Positions 35,673-47,976 of a stretch of 62,760 bases of DNA are shown piece after piece (within the stretch, counting starts at the first letter, position 1; each line of letters begins with the position of its first letter). The position numbers and the translations under genes are program-made. The notes under the pieces were generated by a model. It was not told where the DNA came from and ran no database searches. It saw nothing but the letters and a program-made list of their open reading frames with translations. The DNA is from Condylostoma magnum (taxonomy: Eukaryota; Ciliophora; Heterotrichea; Heterotrichida; Condylostomatidae), in the NCBI GenBank assembly GCA_920105805.1, contig CAKKTI010000025.1, forward strand, positions 43,704 to 106,463, in the 5' to 3' direction.

Positions 35673-36473
35673 CTACGGAGTAGCTCTATTAGTATTCTTC
35701 ATTTCTCTTAGAATATGAATAGCTTATGTCTCATTTTAGCAATTAAGCTTATCTAGCATTTACCCTCCTCTCATAAACAAATTATACTTTTTTTCCTCTC
35801 CTAACATACTTGGGACAGTGTGTTTGTTATTCCCTACCTATTCAACAGCCCATTACAACTTTTCCTGTATTGCTAAATTCTCCGGATCTACCTAAGCTGC
35901 TCATTTTAAATTACTCACGGTGTACTCATGTCCACAGTACATTAAAGTATCATCTGGGAGTTGCTTAATCTTTTTAATAGATTAAAGCATATCTGAAGCA
36001 GTTCCTTCAAAGAATCTTCCACACCCCCCTACAAAAAGTGTGTCCCCGCAAAACAGTGCTCTTTTAGCTTCATTATATTCCCTATCAAGTGCTAAATTCT
36101 GTACATAGAACTGCACATGGCCTAAAGTATGGCACGGAGTATGTAAAATTTTTACCTTTAGCCCATTTGGCAGAATAAACTCATCCTTATCTCTTACTTT
36201 ATCAGTGACTCCAGGGATATCATCAAATTCTCCTCCGTATATTTTCACTTTATTCTCCTTTAAAATTTCTAAATTTCCACCAGCATGGTCATTATGCTTA
36301 TGAGTAGTAAGGACTTCTGATAATTTAAGTGTTTTTAGCTCTGAATGGCTTGAGATGAATGATTTAACCGTCGGCCAATGTGCTGGATCCACTAGCGATA
36401 AAGAAGGATATCCTCTTCTGAATACAGCATAGCAGAAATTATCAGTGAAGAAAGGAATGGGAATAATTCTCAT
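35673..36473 (-). CDS. Glyoxalase II, copy 2
   Basis: The 266-residue paralogue of the copy at 32699-33478 has the same layout: THKHNDH at 57-63, [27 protein letters not shown] and YCGHEYTVSNLKWA, where the last W is TGA. The C-terminus NLFMRGGQMLDKL and HILREMKNTNRA aligns with copy 1. It ends at TAG 35673 (TAA 35664 follows), with no in-frame TGA nearby. The start codon is only 6 bp from that of tubulin acetyltransferase on the other strand. Confidence 0.94.
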
Positions 36474-36479
36474 ATTAAA

Positions 36480-37346
36480 ATGGAATTTAGATTTAATATA
36501 CAGCGAGCCTTACAGCCAGATAGACAAGGAATTTCTATAATACAGGGAACTGATGCACCTAGTAGAGAAGCCACTATTATTATTGATGTTTTTGGAGATT
36601 TAAGCTCTAAGTCCTAAGGGCTACGATCAACTGTTACTAATTCAGTAAGGTTTTTTAGTTCCCCTGATTAAAAAATCTTCTTAAAGGTGGAAGGCAATGC
36701 TATATTAGGATTCTTGAAAATTGGGTATAGAAAACTGTTTTATTGCAGTTAAGCTGGAGTTGTTAGGGAGATTAGTCCCGTATGCTTATTAGACTTTTAT
36801 ATACATGAAATAGTATAGAGGAGAGGATTGGGTTTAGAGCTGTACGAAAGGATGTTAAGAGAGGAAGGAGTTACACCTGATAAAGTTGCTATTGATAAAC
36901 CTTCTAGTAAACTTATGAATTTTATGCAGAGACATTATGGGTTAAGGAATTATGTTCCTTAAAATAATAATTATGTTATTTATAATTAGTATTTCTCTGG
37001 CTGTATTGGATAAGAAGAGGAAAATCAATAAATAGAAGTCAGAGATAATCAGTAGTTTAATGTAACTGGACAAACCAATATACCAAGAAGGCATATGCAG
37101 TAATAGAACTCTATTATTCCCTATGCTACTGTTGATGGATTTGGAATTCCTAAGAAGATTATTCCAAAGAAACCTTTTGAAGATTATTAAATGTACTAGA
37201 AAGTGGAGGAGGGATAATGCTATAATTAGAGGCAGTTAGAGGAGGTAAGAATTAAAATTAGAGAATTAGAAGGGTAAACAAAAGACAGTATCTTTTCTCC
37301 TATTCCGCCGTGGGCTACCAATAGTTAGTTATTTGATACTTCTTAA
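36480..37346 (+). CDS. ATAT1: Alpha-tubulin N-acetyltransferase (MEC-17/ATAT1)
   Basis: The 288-residue enzyme acetylates Lys40 of alpha-tubulin on the luminal side of axonemal microtubules. The GNAT core is clear: FLKIGYRKLFYCSQAG, CLLDFYIHEIVQRRGLGLEL (the acetyl-CoA loop) and VAIDKPSSKLMNFMQRHYGL. The C-terminal third is polar and Q-rich. The exact end is uncertain: TAG 37326 or TAA 37344; beyond these the frame turns hydrophobic and unlikely. Expected in a ciliate, whose cilia and cortical microtubules are heavily acetylated. Confidence 0.93.
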
Positions 37347-37533
37347 AGTTATTATGGATGCATTGAATACTTTCTATATTTAGATACTGCTAGCTATTCT
37401 AATAAGGGGTGTTTGTATTCTCATAAGAATTATTTTCTATATTTGCTCTTATTCTATACGTTGTGTCCTTGGTTACGATTGAGCTATTTCTACTCATTGT
37501 TAAAAAGCTATGATTTATAGTGTTATTTATTCA

Positions 37534-38190
37534 TTATATAGAAAAAATGATCGAAGATTGAAACATTTTATCTATATTCTTATGGCCATTTTATAGAATA
37601 TATTCACATTATTGTGCTATGTAATAAAATCTATAAATTACACCATTCTGTACTAATGAATTTTAATTAGTATGGATACGGCTAATTAATGCTGTATAGA
37701 AATCACTACTATACATGTAAAAGATTGCATAGTTTTTCCATATAATGAAATTTATTAAATAAGCTCTTTGCAAAGATTTAATATGCATTTTATACTTGTT
37801 TAGCATAGTAGGGATCATATCTAAGTAGTTTTATTAAAATGAAATTATGAATATTCTTCCTGCAACTGATTTTTATGCAAGACTTTAAGACAACTTAACT
37901 ATTTTTGCCATTTTTTTCTGATTTCTTAGCTTCTAAGAGCTGATTTATGATAACATATAAAGAAAATTAAGCTATGATATAAATCTTACTGAATTCTGCA
38001 TACTTTACAAATATTATCAAGTCCTAATGAATAATTGTCTCTTACCTTAAATTCAACTTACACATTATCATAAGGCACTAAAACAGTATGAATACTTATT
38101 AAGGATCTAACAAGGCGTTGAATAAAATTATTAACAAATAGTTTTAAAATTTTGTTTAAATTCCTTGAAATCCTATCAAATTTATAACAT
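37534..38190 (-). CDS. Probable helical protein, start and splicing unresolved
   Basis: This gap between tubulin acetyltransferase and Sec24 holds a sensible minus-strand translation in one frame for about 38190-37830, with YDNVQVEFKVRDNYSLGLDN and SQEIRKKWQKQLSCLKVLHK. In another frame, from about 37830 to TAA 37534, it holds HIKSLQRAYLINFIIWKNYA and ISRIHTNQNSLVQNG. A frame change by a short intron around 37830 is likely but I could not place it. Style resembles the W-rich helical proteins elsewhere in the window. Its start must lie against or inside the Sec24 start on the other strand. Nothing else is visible between 37347 and 37533. Confidence 0.4.
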
Positions 38191-38196
38191 ATATAA

Positions 38197-40695
38197 ATGT
38201 AAGAAGGTTCAAGACTTCCTCATCTAAGTGGAAGATACTATGCCCCTCCTCAAGAACCATCTTAAGACACTACATACAACCCAAATAAATTTTCAGCTTA
38301 GCCATCTCCATACCCCTAGACTACCACACAAAAACCCCTACAAAATCCTGCAGCCAATTAACAAACCCCTTAATCAAACAATCCTCAACCTTCTCCAAGT
38401 CAGCCCCAACAAGCCTAGCAAAGCCAAAGGTACTCCCCATGGCCTTCCAACCGCAATGACATATATTTAGGGGAATATGTAGCCACAGCAGGATCATCCC
38501 CTCCCACAATTCTCTCTCAATATACCTCAGCCAACTCTCCAATATGCAATCCCCGCTTCCTTAGAGCCTCTACTACAAATATCTACACAGAAGGATCAGT
38601 TTAACGTAACCTGGGAATTCCAATAACCTTCCAATGGCAGCCTCTTGCTGAATTAGACGATACTGAAGACCAGCCCCCTGTAATAGACAGAGCCCCCTTT
38701 AGATGCTCCCGATGTTTATCATATGCCAATCCTAATTTCGCGTTTGTGCAAAATAAAATAATCTGCAATATATGCGGAATGGCTCTTGACATCCCTGAAG
38801 ACTTTTAATTTGGTATAAGTGATTGTCCTGAGTTATCAACAGGGTGCTATGATTTTATAGCACCTCCTGAGTATTATTCGGATAAGTCCCATATACCGAT
38901 CTATATGTTCTGTATTGAAGCATCGCCTGGAATGTGCTAGACTGGGATAATGTCTTAAATTATATCCTCAATTATGGGGATTGTAGACAGTTTATAGTAT
39001 CCTGAATATACTAGAATAGGAATTATGCTGTTTAGTAGTAAGATGCAGTTTCATAGAGTTACCTCGACTGGAGATATTGCTGAAGTGATTATTGGAGAAT
39101 TAACCGATGCATTTTGTTCGGATCCCTACGATAAAATCACTTTTAGTGTATAGGAGTAAAGAGATGTTATAGATTTATTACTTTAGAAAGCTTTAGACTA
39201 TTAGTTGCCCTAGAATCTAAATAAGAACATTATGTCAGTTTAAACTGTAATTGGAGCACTACGGGGTGTGTTTGAGAATTCAGGAGCTAGATTAATGTTC
39301 TTTCTTTCCCAACTAGGAACAATTGGAGATTACCCACTTATTATGAGAGATAATTCTCAGTTATACAATACAGATAAGGAAAAGAACATGTTTTAACCTA
39401 ATCATGGAGACTATAATGACATTGTTGAAGACTTGACAAACTGTGGAATAATAGTTGATATTATAGCTTTTCCCCAAGCATATATAGATATTGCTACTTT
39501 GTCGTTGTATACAACTAAAACTGGGGGAGATTTCCATTATTTTCCTACATTTAATATTAATTAGGATAGTTAGGAATTGCATTATGCTTTGTATAGAATT
39601 TTGACCCGCCCTTAAGCAGTTTAAGTTATAATGAGAGCTAGGTGCTCCTAAGGCCTGGGCATTGAAACTTATGTAGGAAACTTTGTTTAGAGGACAACTA
39701 ATGATCTATAAGTAGCTGGAATCGATAGTGATAAATCTATACTAGTTTGCCTAAAGTATGAAGATAAATTAGAGCCTAATCAAATCTGCCATGTGTAATG
39801 TGCTATGCTTTATACCAGCTTTGAAGGAGTCAGATATATAAGAATTTTTAATACACAGATCTTAGCGAATAACAATCTAGGATCTATTTACTAAACCTGT
39901 GATATTGATATACTTACTAGTTCTTTTATCAAAGTTTCATCAACTTTTATACTAAAGTAAAAACTGAATGTTATTAGAGAAAATTTAACTCAGGCTTTGA
40001 TAAAAATTTTGCAATTTTATAAGATTGGGTCTGGGTAAAGGCAAAATGAGAATTTTTCTGTTCCGGAGAGCTTGAAATTACTACCTCTTTATATAAACGC
40101 TGCAAGCAAGTTACCTGTATTCTCTTTAAATAGGATTACTCCTGATTTAAGAATGTACTCTTATGCTAATATTATTGGAATGAGTCCTGGATCTCTAATG
40201 CAGATACTTTATCCTAGAGTATTTTAAATAGACAACTTAATGGAATAATCCCATCAGCCAGGAGTAGAAAATTAATCAGGGCTTATTTCCCTGCCAGAAT
40301 TAACTAGATGCTCAGTATAATTTATATCAAAAGAAGCAGCGTATTTGATAGATAATGGCAAATCTTTGTTTATTATTATAGGAGAAAATGTATCAAATAG
40401 TTTCTTATATTCCGTATTAGGTGTAAATACATATTAAGAGCTTCTTTAACTCCCTTAGCCAATACAAGTTGAAGAGTACGATACTGAAGAATCCATAAGA
40501 TTAAACAGTATAATATAAGAACTTTAAAGACGAAGTTTTGTTGGATTTAAAAACTTAACTGTTGCTTTAGGAGTAGGGCCAGAAAACTACATACTGAAAG
40601 CTTTGATGATGGAAGATACTACACCTTCTGAAATGAGCTATACTTAATATGTATTGAATCTTCACAGAATTATTATGGAGAAGATGAAAAGTTGA
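38197..40695 (+). CDS. SEC24: COPII coat protein Sec24
   Basis: The 832-residue cargo-binding subunit of the COPII coat forms vesicles at ER exit sites. The N-terminal 120 residues are Q/P/S-rich, with most Q as TAA/TAG. Then come CNPRFLRASTTNIYTEG, the zinc finger FRCSRCLSYANPNFAFVQNK (four Cys, completed by IICNICG), a trunk domain starting HIPIYMFCIEASPG, the beta and helical domains (MRARCSQGLGIETYVGNF, LPLYINAASKLPVFSLN) and a gelsolin-like end. It ends at TGA 40693. I follow the frame to the start at 38197, which reads MQEGSRLPHLSGRYYAPPQE. Confidence 0.94.
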
Positions 40696-41125
40696 GTAGT
40701 TTATTAATTAATTTATACAAATGAGGTGCTAATGGTAATTCTCCTAGTTATAAATAATCCAATTATAATTTATTCATATAACAACCTTTACAAACATGAC
40801 TTGAGTATGCTAACCATAGTAAATTAAGTTCCAATTAGAAGAGCTGTTATTATTAGTGTGAGCACATAACTACTAAGGAAGTAGAAATTGATTTAAGTTA
40901 AATATTTTTAATTTTATTTAGTTCTTTACACAATAATAACATATTATATTCTGGTTAAATAACATTGCTACATTAAAAGTTCAATTAAGTTTAAATTAAA
41001 TTGAACAATATCAATAAGATAATCAGAAGCTTTAAAGATTATACACACAATAATAAATGTAAAATAATTAATATATTAAGCAGTTTGGAATAATTAAATT
41101 GTCCTTAACATAAATTATAACTATC
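40696..41125 (-). other. Open frame continuing past the receptor stop
   Basis: The receptor frame has no TGA from 41125 down to tandem TAA TAA at 40670-40675, inside the Sec24 3' end. The first part is AT-rich and hydrophobic. The last 60 codons look more protein-like (CSHQQQQLFQLELNLLWLAY, GELPLAPHLYKLINKLLN). It could be a C-terminal extension with TAG/TAA read as Q, a separate small gene, or chance. Nothing else was seen in these 430 bases. Confidence 0.3.
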
Positions 41126-44100
41126 TTACTAAAATTTTATACTTAAAAAGGCTGATTCATTTTCAAACTTTTTAGGAAATTGGTCCCCTGATAACTAAAA
41201 GCGGAAAAGTTAGTAAATTTTGCTTCTTCCTCCAAACTTTATAAGGGGCTTTGCCTATAATTTAATAATCATTACAATTATCTGCACAAATGATAGAACA
41301 ACAATTCCTATACTGCAATAGGTGATTATAACTACATTTACACCTAAGGATTATAATAATACTGACAATCCAATTATAATCCCGGAACAAGAGTGGAAAG
41401 ATATACAAATTATCTTTAAAAACGGATAGCTACAAGTTTAAAACTTTAACTCATACACTATTAATACCAAAACTAACAAAAACTGAGTCACGCCCATTGC
41501 TAATTAGTTATCTTTTTCTAATAGTATTTATAATGGAATAAAAGCATACAATATACAGTGTCTTAAAGCAATAAAATTAGACTCAAATTTAATCCTGAGA
41601 ACTGGATCTTACTCTCTTTGTCAAGTGTTATAAGATACTGGTCCAACTATTATTAAAGCTAAAATAAATATAAATCCTAGTAAAGCTTTTATATAATACT
41701 CACCTTACCAGCAATACACAAAACAATCATAGTAATTGATGGAATCATTTAAATTATCTCCAATACCTTATTCACATCTATACCAAGTTAGTAAACCACT
41801 TACAAATGACAGAGAGATTAAATTTCCAACTATTGGAATGACTAACTCTGATAAGCGATCAATGGCATAAAAAATGCATAAAAACTTTTATAGTTTTAGT
41901 CGATTTGTAATAAAGCAGATTATTCATATTGAAATTAAGATAAATAATGGTAACAAAGTCCTTTCATATCCCCCATCCTAGTATTGCCTAAGGGATGATA
42001 AGTTGTACTGGATAATCTTTTAAAACTCTTTTAAGTAATATTCATCTCTACTTATACCAAATCCTATAATGTAAGCAATATCACAAATAGGAATAGCCAT
42101 GGCTATCATATCCTAGCTTGTTACTAAACTTTTCTAGGTTATTTTTTACAATGGAACTTTCTAAGACTTTATAGAAATCAAAATACTTGTAAAAAGAGCT
42201 ATAATTCCAATACTTATAGCAATAATTCTAAAAGCCAGTATTCCTTTATCAGAATCTTATACATCTCGCAACGGTATTCCACATTTTGCTAATTTTTCAA
42301 TGAATTATGATGGTATATCAAAAGATCCAAAAGGCCATGCAGCTTAATTCACTTTTTCTATTAATATGGAAGAATTCGGGTTGTATACTCACGGAGTTTC
42401 AAAAGACAGATTATAATTTCCCTACACTGACACTTAGTACATGTAGAATAGCAATTAATCCCTATCATTTGTTTCTTTGTTAATCATTATAGTGCCAGAA
42501 CATCCTTAGAATTTACTTTATCTAATGCTTCATTCTACCATTTTATGATCCTCGTAATCTAATCCTCTTCTTACCATGAAATCAAAAGTGAAGCCATAAA
42601 GCATTACAGCATCATAATAAAAGCACATTATAGGATGAACTTAATTCTAAGTCTTTATTATAAGTTTTTAATAGATTTATTATCCTTTTTCACCATAAAA
42701 AGTAGCATTAGCCAGTTAAATTTATCCTTGCATTTATTAGGCTCTTTATTAACGTTTTTCTTAATCTTTTAAATAACCGTTAGCATTAAGCCCTCAAAAG
42801 ATTATGTACATTTATGCATCTAAGTAGTTATTTGACTAAAGAAACCAATCAAAGATTAAAAGAGATTGAGGATCAGGAACTGCCATTATGATTACCCGGC
42901 ACTTGGAATTTACAATGTCTTATAAGTACTCAGAATTATCATCAATTCATTCCTATGTAAAACTATCAGGAAACAATCGATATCGACTTTAATTACAGAT
43001 TGAAAAGTTAAGTGTAGAAAACTACGACTCTATTAATTAATACCAATCAGTATAGCTTTCACTGTATAAAATAGAATAGTTCTTTCAGCCTAAAAGCGAG
43101 TAAAATCTAAAGCTATACATCATATAAGTATTTAAATTGGTAATAACTCTAGAAAAATTTGGGAAGTTTCGGCGAGAACTCAGTTAAATGCTTGAAATAG
43201 ATGGACTATTGAAAGGAATGATTGTATTCAGGGATTTAAGTTCTGTAAGAATACCTATTGAAATATTATCACTAAAAGGACCTATTATAGCTTATCCTAA
43301 ATTATCTTTATGTTGATTAATGCATTAAGTTATAAAGTCTTTATTGTATTCTGTTGATCCACACCCAAACTCATAGGATTAAACATGGAAATTTGGAAGA
43401 ATTGCATTTGATTCATTGATTTCATCTAATGCTATAAAACTACCTTAAAATCAGCTCTAATAAACAGGATCAAGTGTTAGATTTTAAGGCCCGTTAGCAA
43501 ATGAAATAGTAATAATAGGAGCAACGATTGTAGGGATATTTGAAGTTTGATCTAGATATACACCTTGATGCAGATTATTGATACTTAAAATCTAATTCCT
43601 AGTTTCTCTTACATTTACCATTATATAGTCATATTATCGAGATGTGTTATATGAATGGGTACTTAATGCTATTTGAAAGTACTTTAGCACTACATCTATT
43701 TCTGTTTTTACATTCAACATCTCCTTATCCATAATACATAGCATTCCTGGTAAATTTGCTACTTTACAACCTTCTCCAATAGAAACTAGTCCTGAGCCTG
43801 GTTTTAGTAACTTCATAGATGCAATGCTTTGCTCCAGATAAAGCTGCTCCTATTCTGTTAAATTAGAAACTATTAAAAACTTCCCAGAAGGTTTGATTAT
43901 TCTTCCTATTATCTTTTCCATATTTGCAAATGTTGTATTTCCTGTTAGCACAATAGATTCAGGGGGATTTAATCATTGAGTTCAAGCTGAGTTTCTAAAT
44001 GAATAAATTAGATAATAAAATTGTCATTCCATAGATTAAAGCAGCTCTTTAAGTTTTTAGCAAGCCATTAACTAATTCTCTCCAATGTAAATAGAATTAT

Positions 44101-44398
44101 CCTAATTCAAAGTTGGAGAAAGAGATGTAAAGAAATGAGGCTTGTTGTTTTACTTTGATCATTTATTTGCCTGATTGTATGTTATTAGGCTTGATGAGTA
44201 GTTTATTACAGCTTCGTAATTTTCAAGCTTTAGCATTTCAGAACTTTTATCAGAAATTACTTGTGTTTCTATATGTTGAAGCTTACTGAATACTTCAATT
44301 GCTTACTTGATTCGGTTGTAGTTATTGGTTTCATGGATGATTGCAACATAATTTACCGCCTAGGAGTAAATAATAAAATAAACAAGGGAATTAATCAT
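41126..44398 (-). CDS. Large receptor: periplasmic-binding-like domain plus multi-pass membrane part
   Basis: The 1,089-residue frame starts with a signal-like hydrophobic segment. An extracellular part of about 720 residues contains a class C GPCR/ANF-receptor-like ligand-binding domain: SFIALDEINESNAILPNFHV, IGPFSDNISIGILTELKSLN, FNSPSISSIQLSSRRNFPNF and GLNANGYL. An N-terminal module of about 300 residues may be a second lobe-like domain. Then come at least eight hydrophobic segments. It is rich in TGA tryptophans (about 15). Ligand unknown; amino acids or GABA-like molecules are typical for such domains. It ends at TAG TAA (41126-41131), though the frame stays open beyond. Confidence 0.75.
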
Positions 44399-45010
44399 TT
44401 TTATAAAGAATTACAGTAATGTTTGTTTTAAAGGTTAAGTAAATAGTGTTTTAGATTATATTGACTTTTTATATAGGTTTGGTAGTCATATTTTAGGATA
44501 ATAATTGAATTGAGTAATAGCATATGCTTAAGCAACTAAAAGTATAATGGTTTATTATTCAAATACATACAAATTATCTATACTAGGAAATTTAAATAAT
44601 TGCATTTCTAGCATTTTTGATAGTAGTTTATATAAGCATTAAATCTAAAACTAATCTATCTTTCTAGATAATAATTCAAAACTATGAGATATTTTACTGC
44701 TCAGTCAAGAATTATTAGATTAGTCTATTGCTTTATATTTTAAAACCTTTTGTAATAAAATTTTCATTTACTTCCTTACAGCAATTGTATAATTATTTTT
44801 CAGAATTATATGATAATAAAACACATTTAGAATTAGTATCAAGTTACACAAAGCAACAATGCAAAATAATTAACAAGTTTTACTAAAAAATAAAGTATTA
44901 AATTTCACTATTCCCTAAAAACCAACTAATAAATAAGCATTATAAAACTACTAATCTATTCAATCCTTATAAGCAATTACAATCAAGCACGAAAAGCAAA
45001 TAGGTGTATG
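44399..45010 (+). other. AT-rich gap with one weak ORF
   Basis: This 612-base stretch lies between the receptor start and the methyltransferase stop. A plus-strand frame from ATG 44684 to tandem TAA TAA at 44927-44932 gives 81 residues without TGA (MRYFTAQSRIIRLVYCFIF, then Q/N-rich). A minus-strand frame is also open but needs six TGA tryptophans. Neither resembles a known protein, and either may be noise of AT-rich DNA. Confidence 0.2.
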
Positions 45011-45760
45011 CTATCTTTGAATTAAATCCTCATACCCCTCTCTAATTTCCCTACAAATATTATTATAAACCTCCTCATTGTTCCTTTACAACATCTGCAT
45101 ATTAGCCCTTCCAGAAATAAACTCAAGCATTTCATCAGCCGTATTATTAAAATATTTCTTTTCTTCAAATTTCAAGTACCTATTGAACCCAGCATTGGTC
45201 AACAACTATTCAATTGTTCCTTACTAACAAAATGCAAAATTTGCAACTTCATCAACAGCAGATGACAAATACTTAGTCAACACCCTTGTCCCAATTCCTC
45301 CTTAGGTGCAACTATCCATATCACTCCAAACGGAAAACCCTGCAACTCCTCCAGGCTTAAGCACTCTAAAAGCTTCATTCATCATTTACTAAGGATCACT
45401 CACAACCAGGGATAGATTAGCTATGTACGAGTCAAAATGATTATCAGGGAATTTTACATCTTCGCTGTTCATTATTTAGAAGTTGCAGCGGTCTAGGTTT
45501 AGGGTCCTGGCATAGTCTATAAATCTTTAAGTTATGTCCCATGCCTCCACTCTTGCTGTTGAGTTTAGATTTTATACTAAATTATGCATTGTTAGACCTG
45601 GGCCGCAGCCTGCCTCAGCGATTAATTGGGAAGTTTCTAATTGCATGAAAGGTAGAATTGAGTTGTAGATTTTACACATTTAAGGAGCTGTGTGTTCTAT
45701 ATACCAGTCAGCACTATTGGCCCATTTTTGGACTATTTTGTCGTGAAGACTATTTGACAT
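45011..45760 (-). CDS. Class I SAM-dependent methyltransferase
   Basis: The 249-residue methyltransferase (type 11-like) has motif I IAEAGCGPGLTMHNL for S-adenosylmethionine binding, an acidic end of beta 2 in ARVEAWDIT, NFQIMNSEDVKFPDNHFDSY and FRVLKPGGVAGFSVW. Small-molecule substrate, for example a quinone or lipid, is possible but not determinable. It ends at TAG 45011; TGA 44960 in the same frame is an alternative. The start 45760 gives MSNSLHDKIVQKWANSADWY, typical for the family. Confidence 0.85.
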
Positions 45761-45907
45761 TTTTCTTATAATTGCAAGTATAATAGTCTGATTTTTGCTT
45801 GAAGAGTATAGCTAAGTAAATAATTCAATTATAAGTACAGTTAATAAATTATTAAGGATTTTATTGAGAATTAGATGGCTAAATAACATTAATAAAATGC
45901 TTTACTC

Positions 45908-47940
45908 TTACCCATTTTTAACAAACTCATATAATATGTAAACTTAATACTAAATAAATGCCTGCGGTACTAAATACTTTTAAAACTTTTCTAGATTATT
46001 TTCAATCAACTTTCTATGTTGAAGTTCAACTTCACTTTCTTCTAGTTATTGCATTACTATCTTTTTGAATAAGTTATACTCTTATAAAGTTATCTTAAAC
46101 CTTCTATGAGTAATTTAAACATTCCTCATAGTTTTATAATCAACCCTAAAATGTAAAAGAACGTTAAACATGTTCTAAATTTTTTGGGTTGGTTCAGACT
46201 AACTGTCTTAAAAGTAATGTTGGAGTGATATACGCTCAGTAAATTCTTGTAAACATTTCTTACTAAATTAGTATAAAAAGTCCCCATTTCCATAGTACAT
46301 TGCTAAACTATTTCTACTTTATTAACATTATTTCAGTTTTTACTCCAACTCTTCATATTAATCTACTATTTAATTGAATGTTTGTTTATAAATATCATCA
46401 TTTTGATTTACATTCAGACTGTTAACTTCTTAAGTATAGCTTTAAGATAAATTGTATTAAATATCATTTACTTTACAGTTTCTAAGTCTAGATAACTTAT
46501 TTTCTAATTATGCTACTCTTTAATCATAACTTTATTATGATTGTTACCGCCTCTTAGCAGTTTTTCATGATCAATTGTTCTAATTTTAAGCATTTCAATT
46601 GAATTTTCATAAAGATGATGCTCTTATTAACGGAGATTAGTTACTTGATTGGCTACTTTAAAAAATAGATTGTTACTTTTTTATTGCGTCTATTGGTTTA
46701 ATGTTATTTATAAGTATTTGTATATTTTAATCCTATTAATTGCAAGGTTTAGGACATTTATATCCAGCTTGAATAATTATTCAGTTATTGTATTTATCTT
46801 TAATGAATTTTCCTATTATCAATTCCATTTCTTCTACATTCAATGTTAGTAAAGACCTAACTGTAGTAATCTATTCTTTCAGGGTCTACTATTTAAATGG
46901 TTTATAGATTTACTTTCATTATTTCTTCTAATTGTTAGTCTATTTATCAATAATAGTATTTTTAGGTTATAAAGTAATTTTAGTATTACTTTTTCTTACA
47001 ATTGATGCTTTTAGTCTTTATCTGGACTAATGCTATGTATTAAATCTTTTTCTTAAAAATGCTGAGTGAGGTTTATGAGGGTGATTTGGTGTATAAGAAG
47101 TTTCTCTTATTCTTTTACAATAATTATAATCAAGGGAATTGTGGTTTGAAATATCTTATTTTTCTTATCATCTCATCTTTCTTAGTGAGCTTTTTGTATT
47201 TATTCTAAATAAACTTTCTTAGCTTTACATAGGTAAGCTCTTAATAAAATAATGCAATTATTAGTCCTTTTAGATTACTATTAGTTTTGAGTTGAAAGTC
47301 GTTTGTTTCAATTTAAAGAAATATATGCAGAAGTTCTCATCTTTTTCTTTACTTATGCAATGATTTAGTTATGCTTGGGACTGAATTACTGTCTTTGTTC
47401 AATCTTCGCCATAACGTTTGATTTTGTCCCATTATTAGTCCTTAATACATACACTTTTGCTATTATATTGATTTAATTACAACAACCCTTAATTATCTGA
47501 CCAGATAATGTATTACTTGTTATCTTTACATAGAAATATAAGTGGAATGTAGATACTAACTAACCTTCGTTTTCCTAATTATAATAGTCTATATGCAAAT
47601 TTATACTTTGAAATGAAAATTCCTAGATTCTTAGCTTGTTGAACCAATTTGATATCATTCAAATAGTCTTATTTGTTTTTTATTTTACGGATTATTTTAT
47701 TTTGAATATTTAAACCTTTTAAACATCCGATTTTATCCAACCCATTAGAATATTCTTGAAGTTAATTATGAATCTTTTGCTTCTGTTAATGTACTTAGTC
47801 TATTTCCTATAATGTGAGTTTCTTTAGGTTTTGCAAATGCATAAAATATGTTATATACTATGTCAATTTTGAGTAAATTTTAGAGTTAGTTAGATGTTAA
47901 ACAAATATTGATTGTTGAAGTATAAGTCTTCTAAAATCAT
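45908..47940 (-). CDS. Long coiled-coil protein, unknown, with a frame-shifting intron
   Basis: About 666 residues from ATG 47940. The first two thirds are basic and helical with scattered W, for example SKRFIINFKNILMGWIKSD, KAHQERWDDKKNKIFQ and EMLKIRTIDHEKLLRGG. The last third, in a second frame, is typical coiled coil (VDQYEELEQKLKQCQQSRNS, QLEESEVELQHRKLIENN, LEKFQKYLVPQAF). Joining needs a shift of two bases, satisfied by a 32-nt GT...AG intron at 46516-46547. It ends at TAA 45908 with TAA 45902 close by. Probably cytoskeletal; no family recognised. Confidence 0.6.
46516..46547 (-). other. Inferred 32-nt intron
   Basis: On the minus strand it begins GTAACAATCA and ends TTAAAGAG. It connects the helical and coiled-coil frames of the surrounding gene as RG-VAQLENKLSRLRNC. 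Other end points giving the same phase (44 nt) exist, so the borders are tentative. Confidence 0.35.
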
Positions 47941-47976
47941 TTAAACAATGAAATTCGTAATATTTGTCTAGGAGAA

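Noticed and set aside
46649-46849. Plus-strand hydrophobic frame
   Set aside because: It is antisense to the coiled-coil gene; hydrophobic antisense frames are common opposite K/N/Q-rich coding.
47060-47960. Possible plus-strand membrane protein starting near 47060
   Set aside because: The minus strand gives a better helical protein over the same bases, and the plus frame requires many TGA tryptophans in a hydrophobic antisense pattern.
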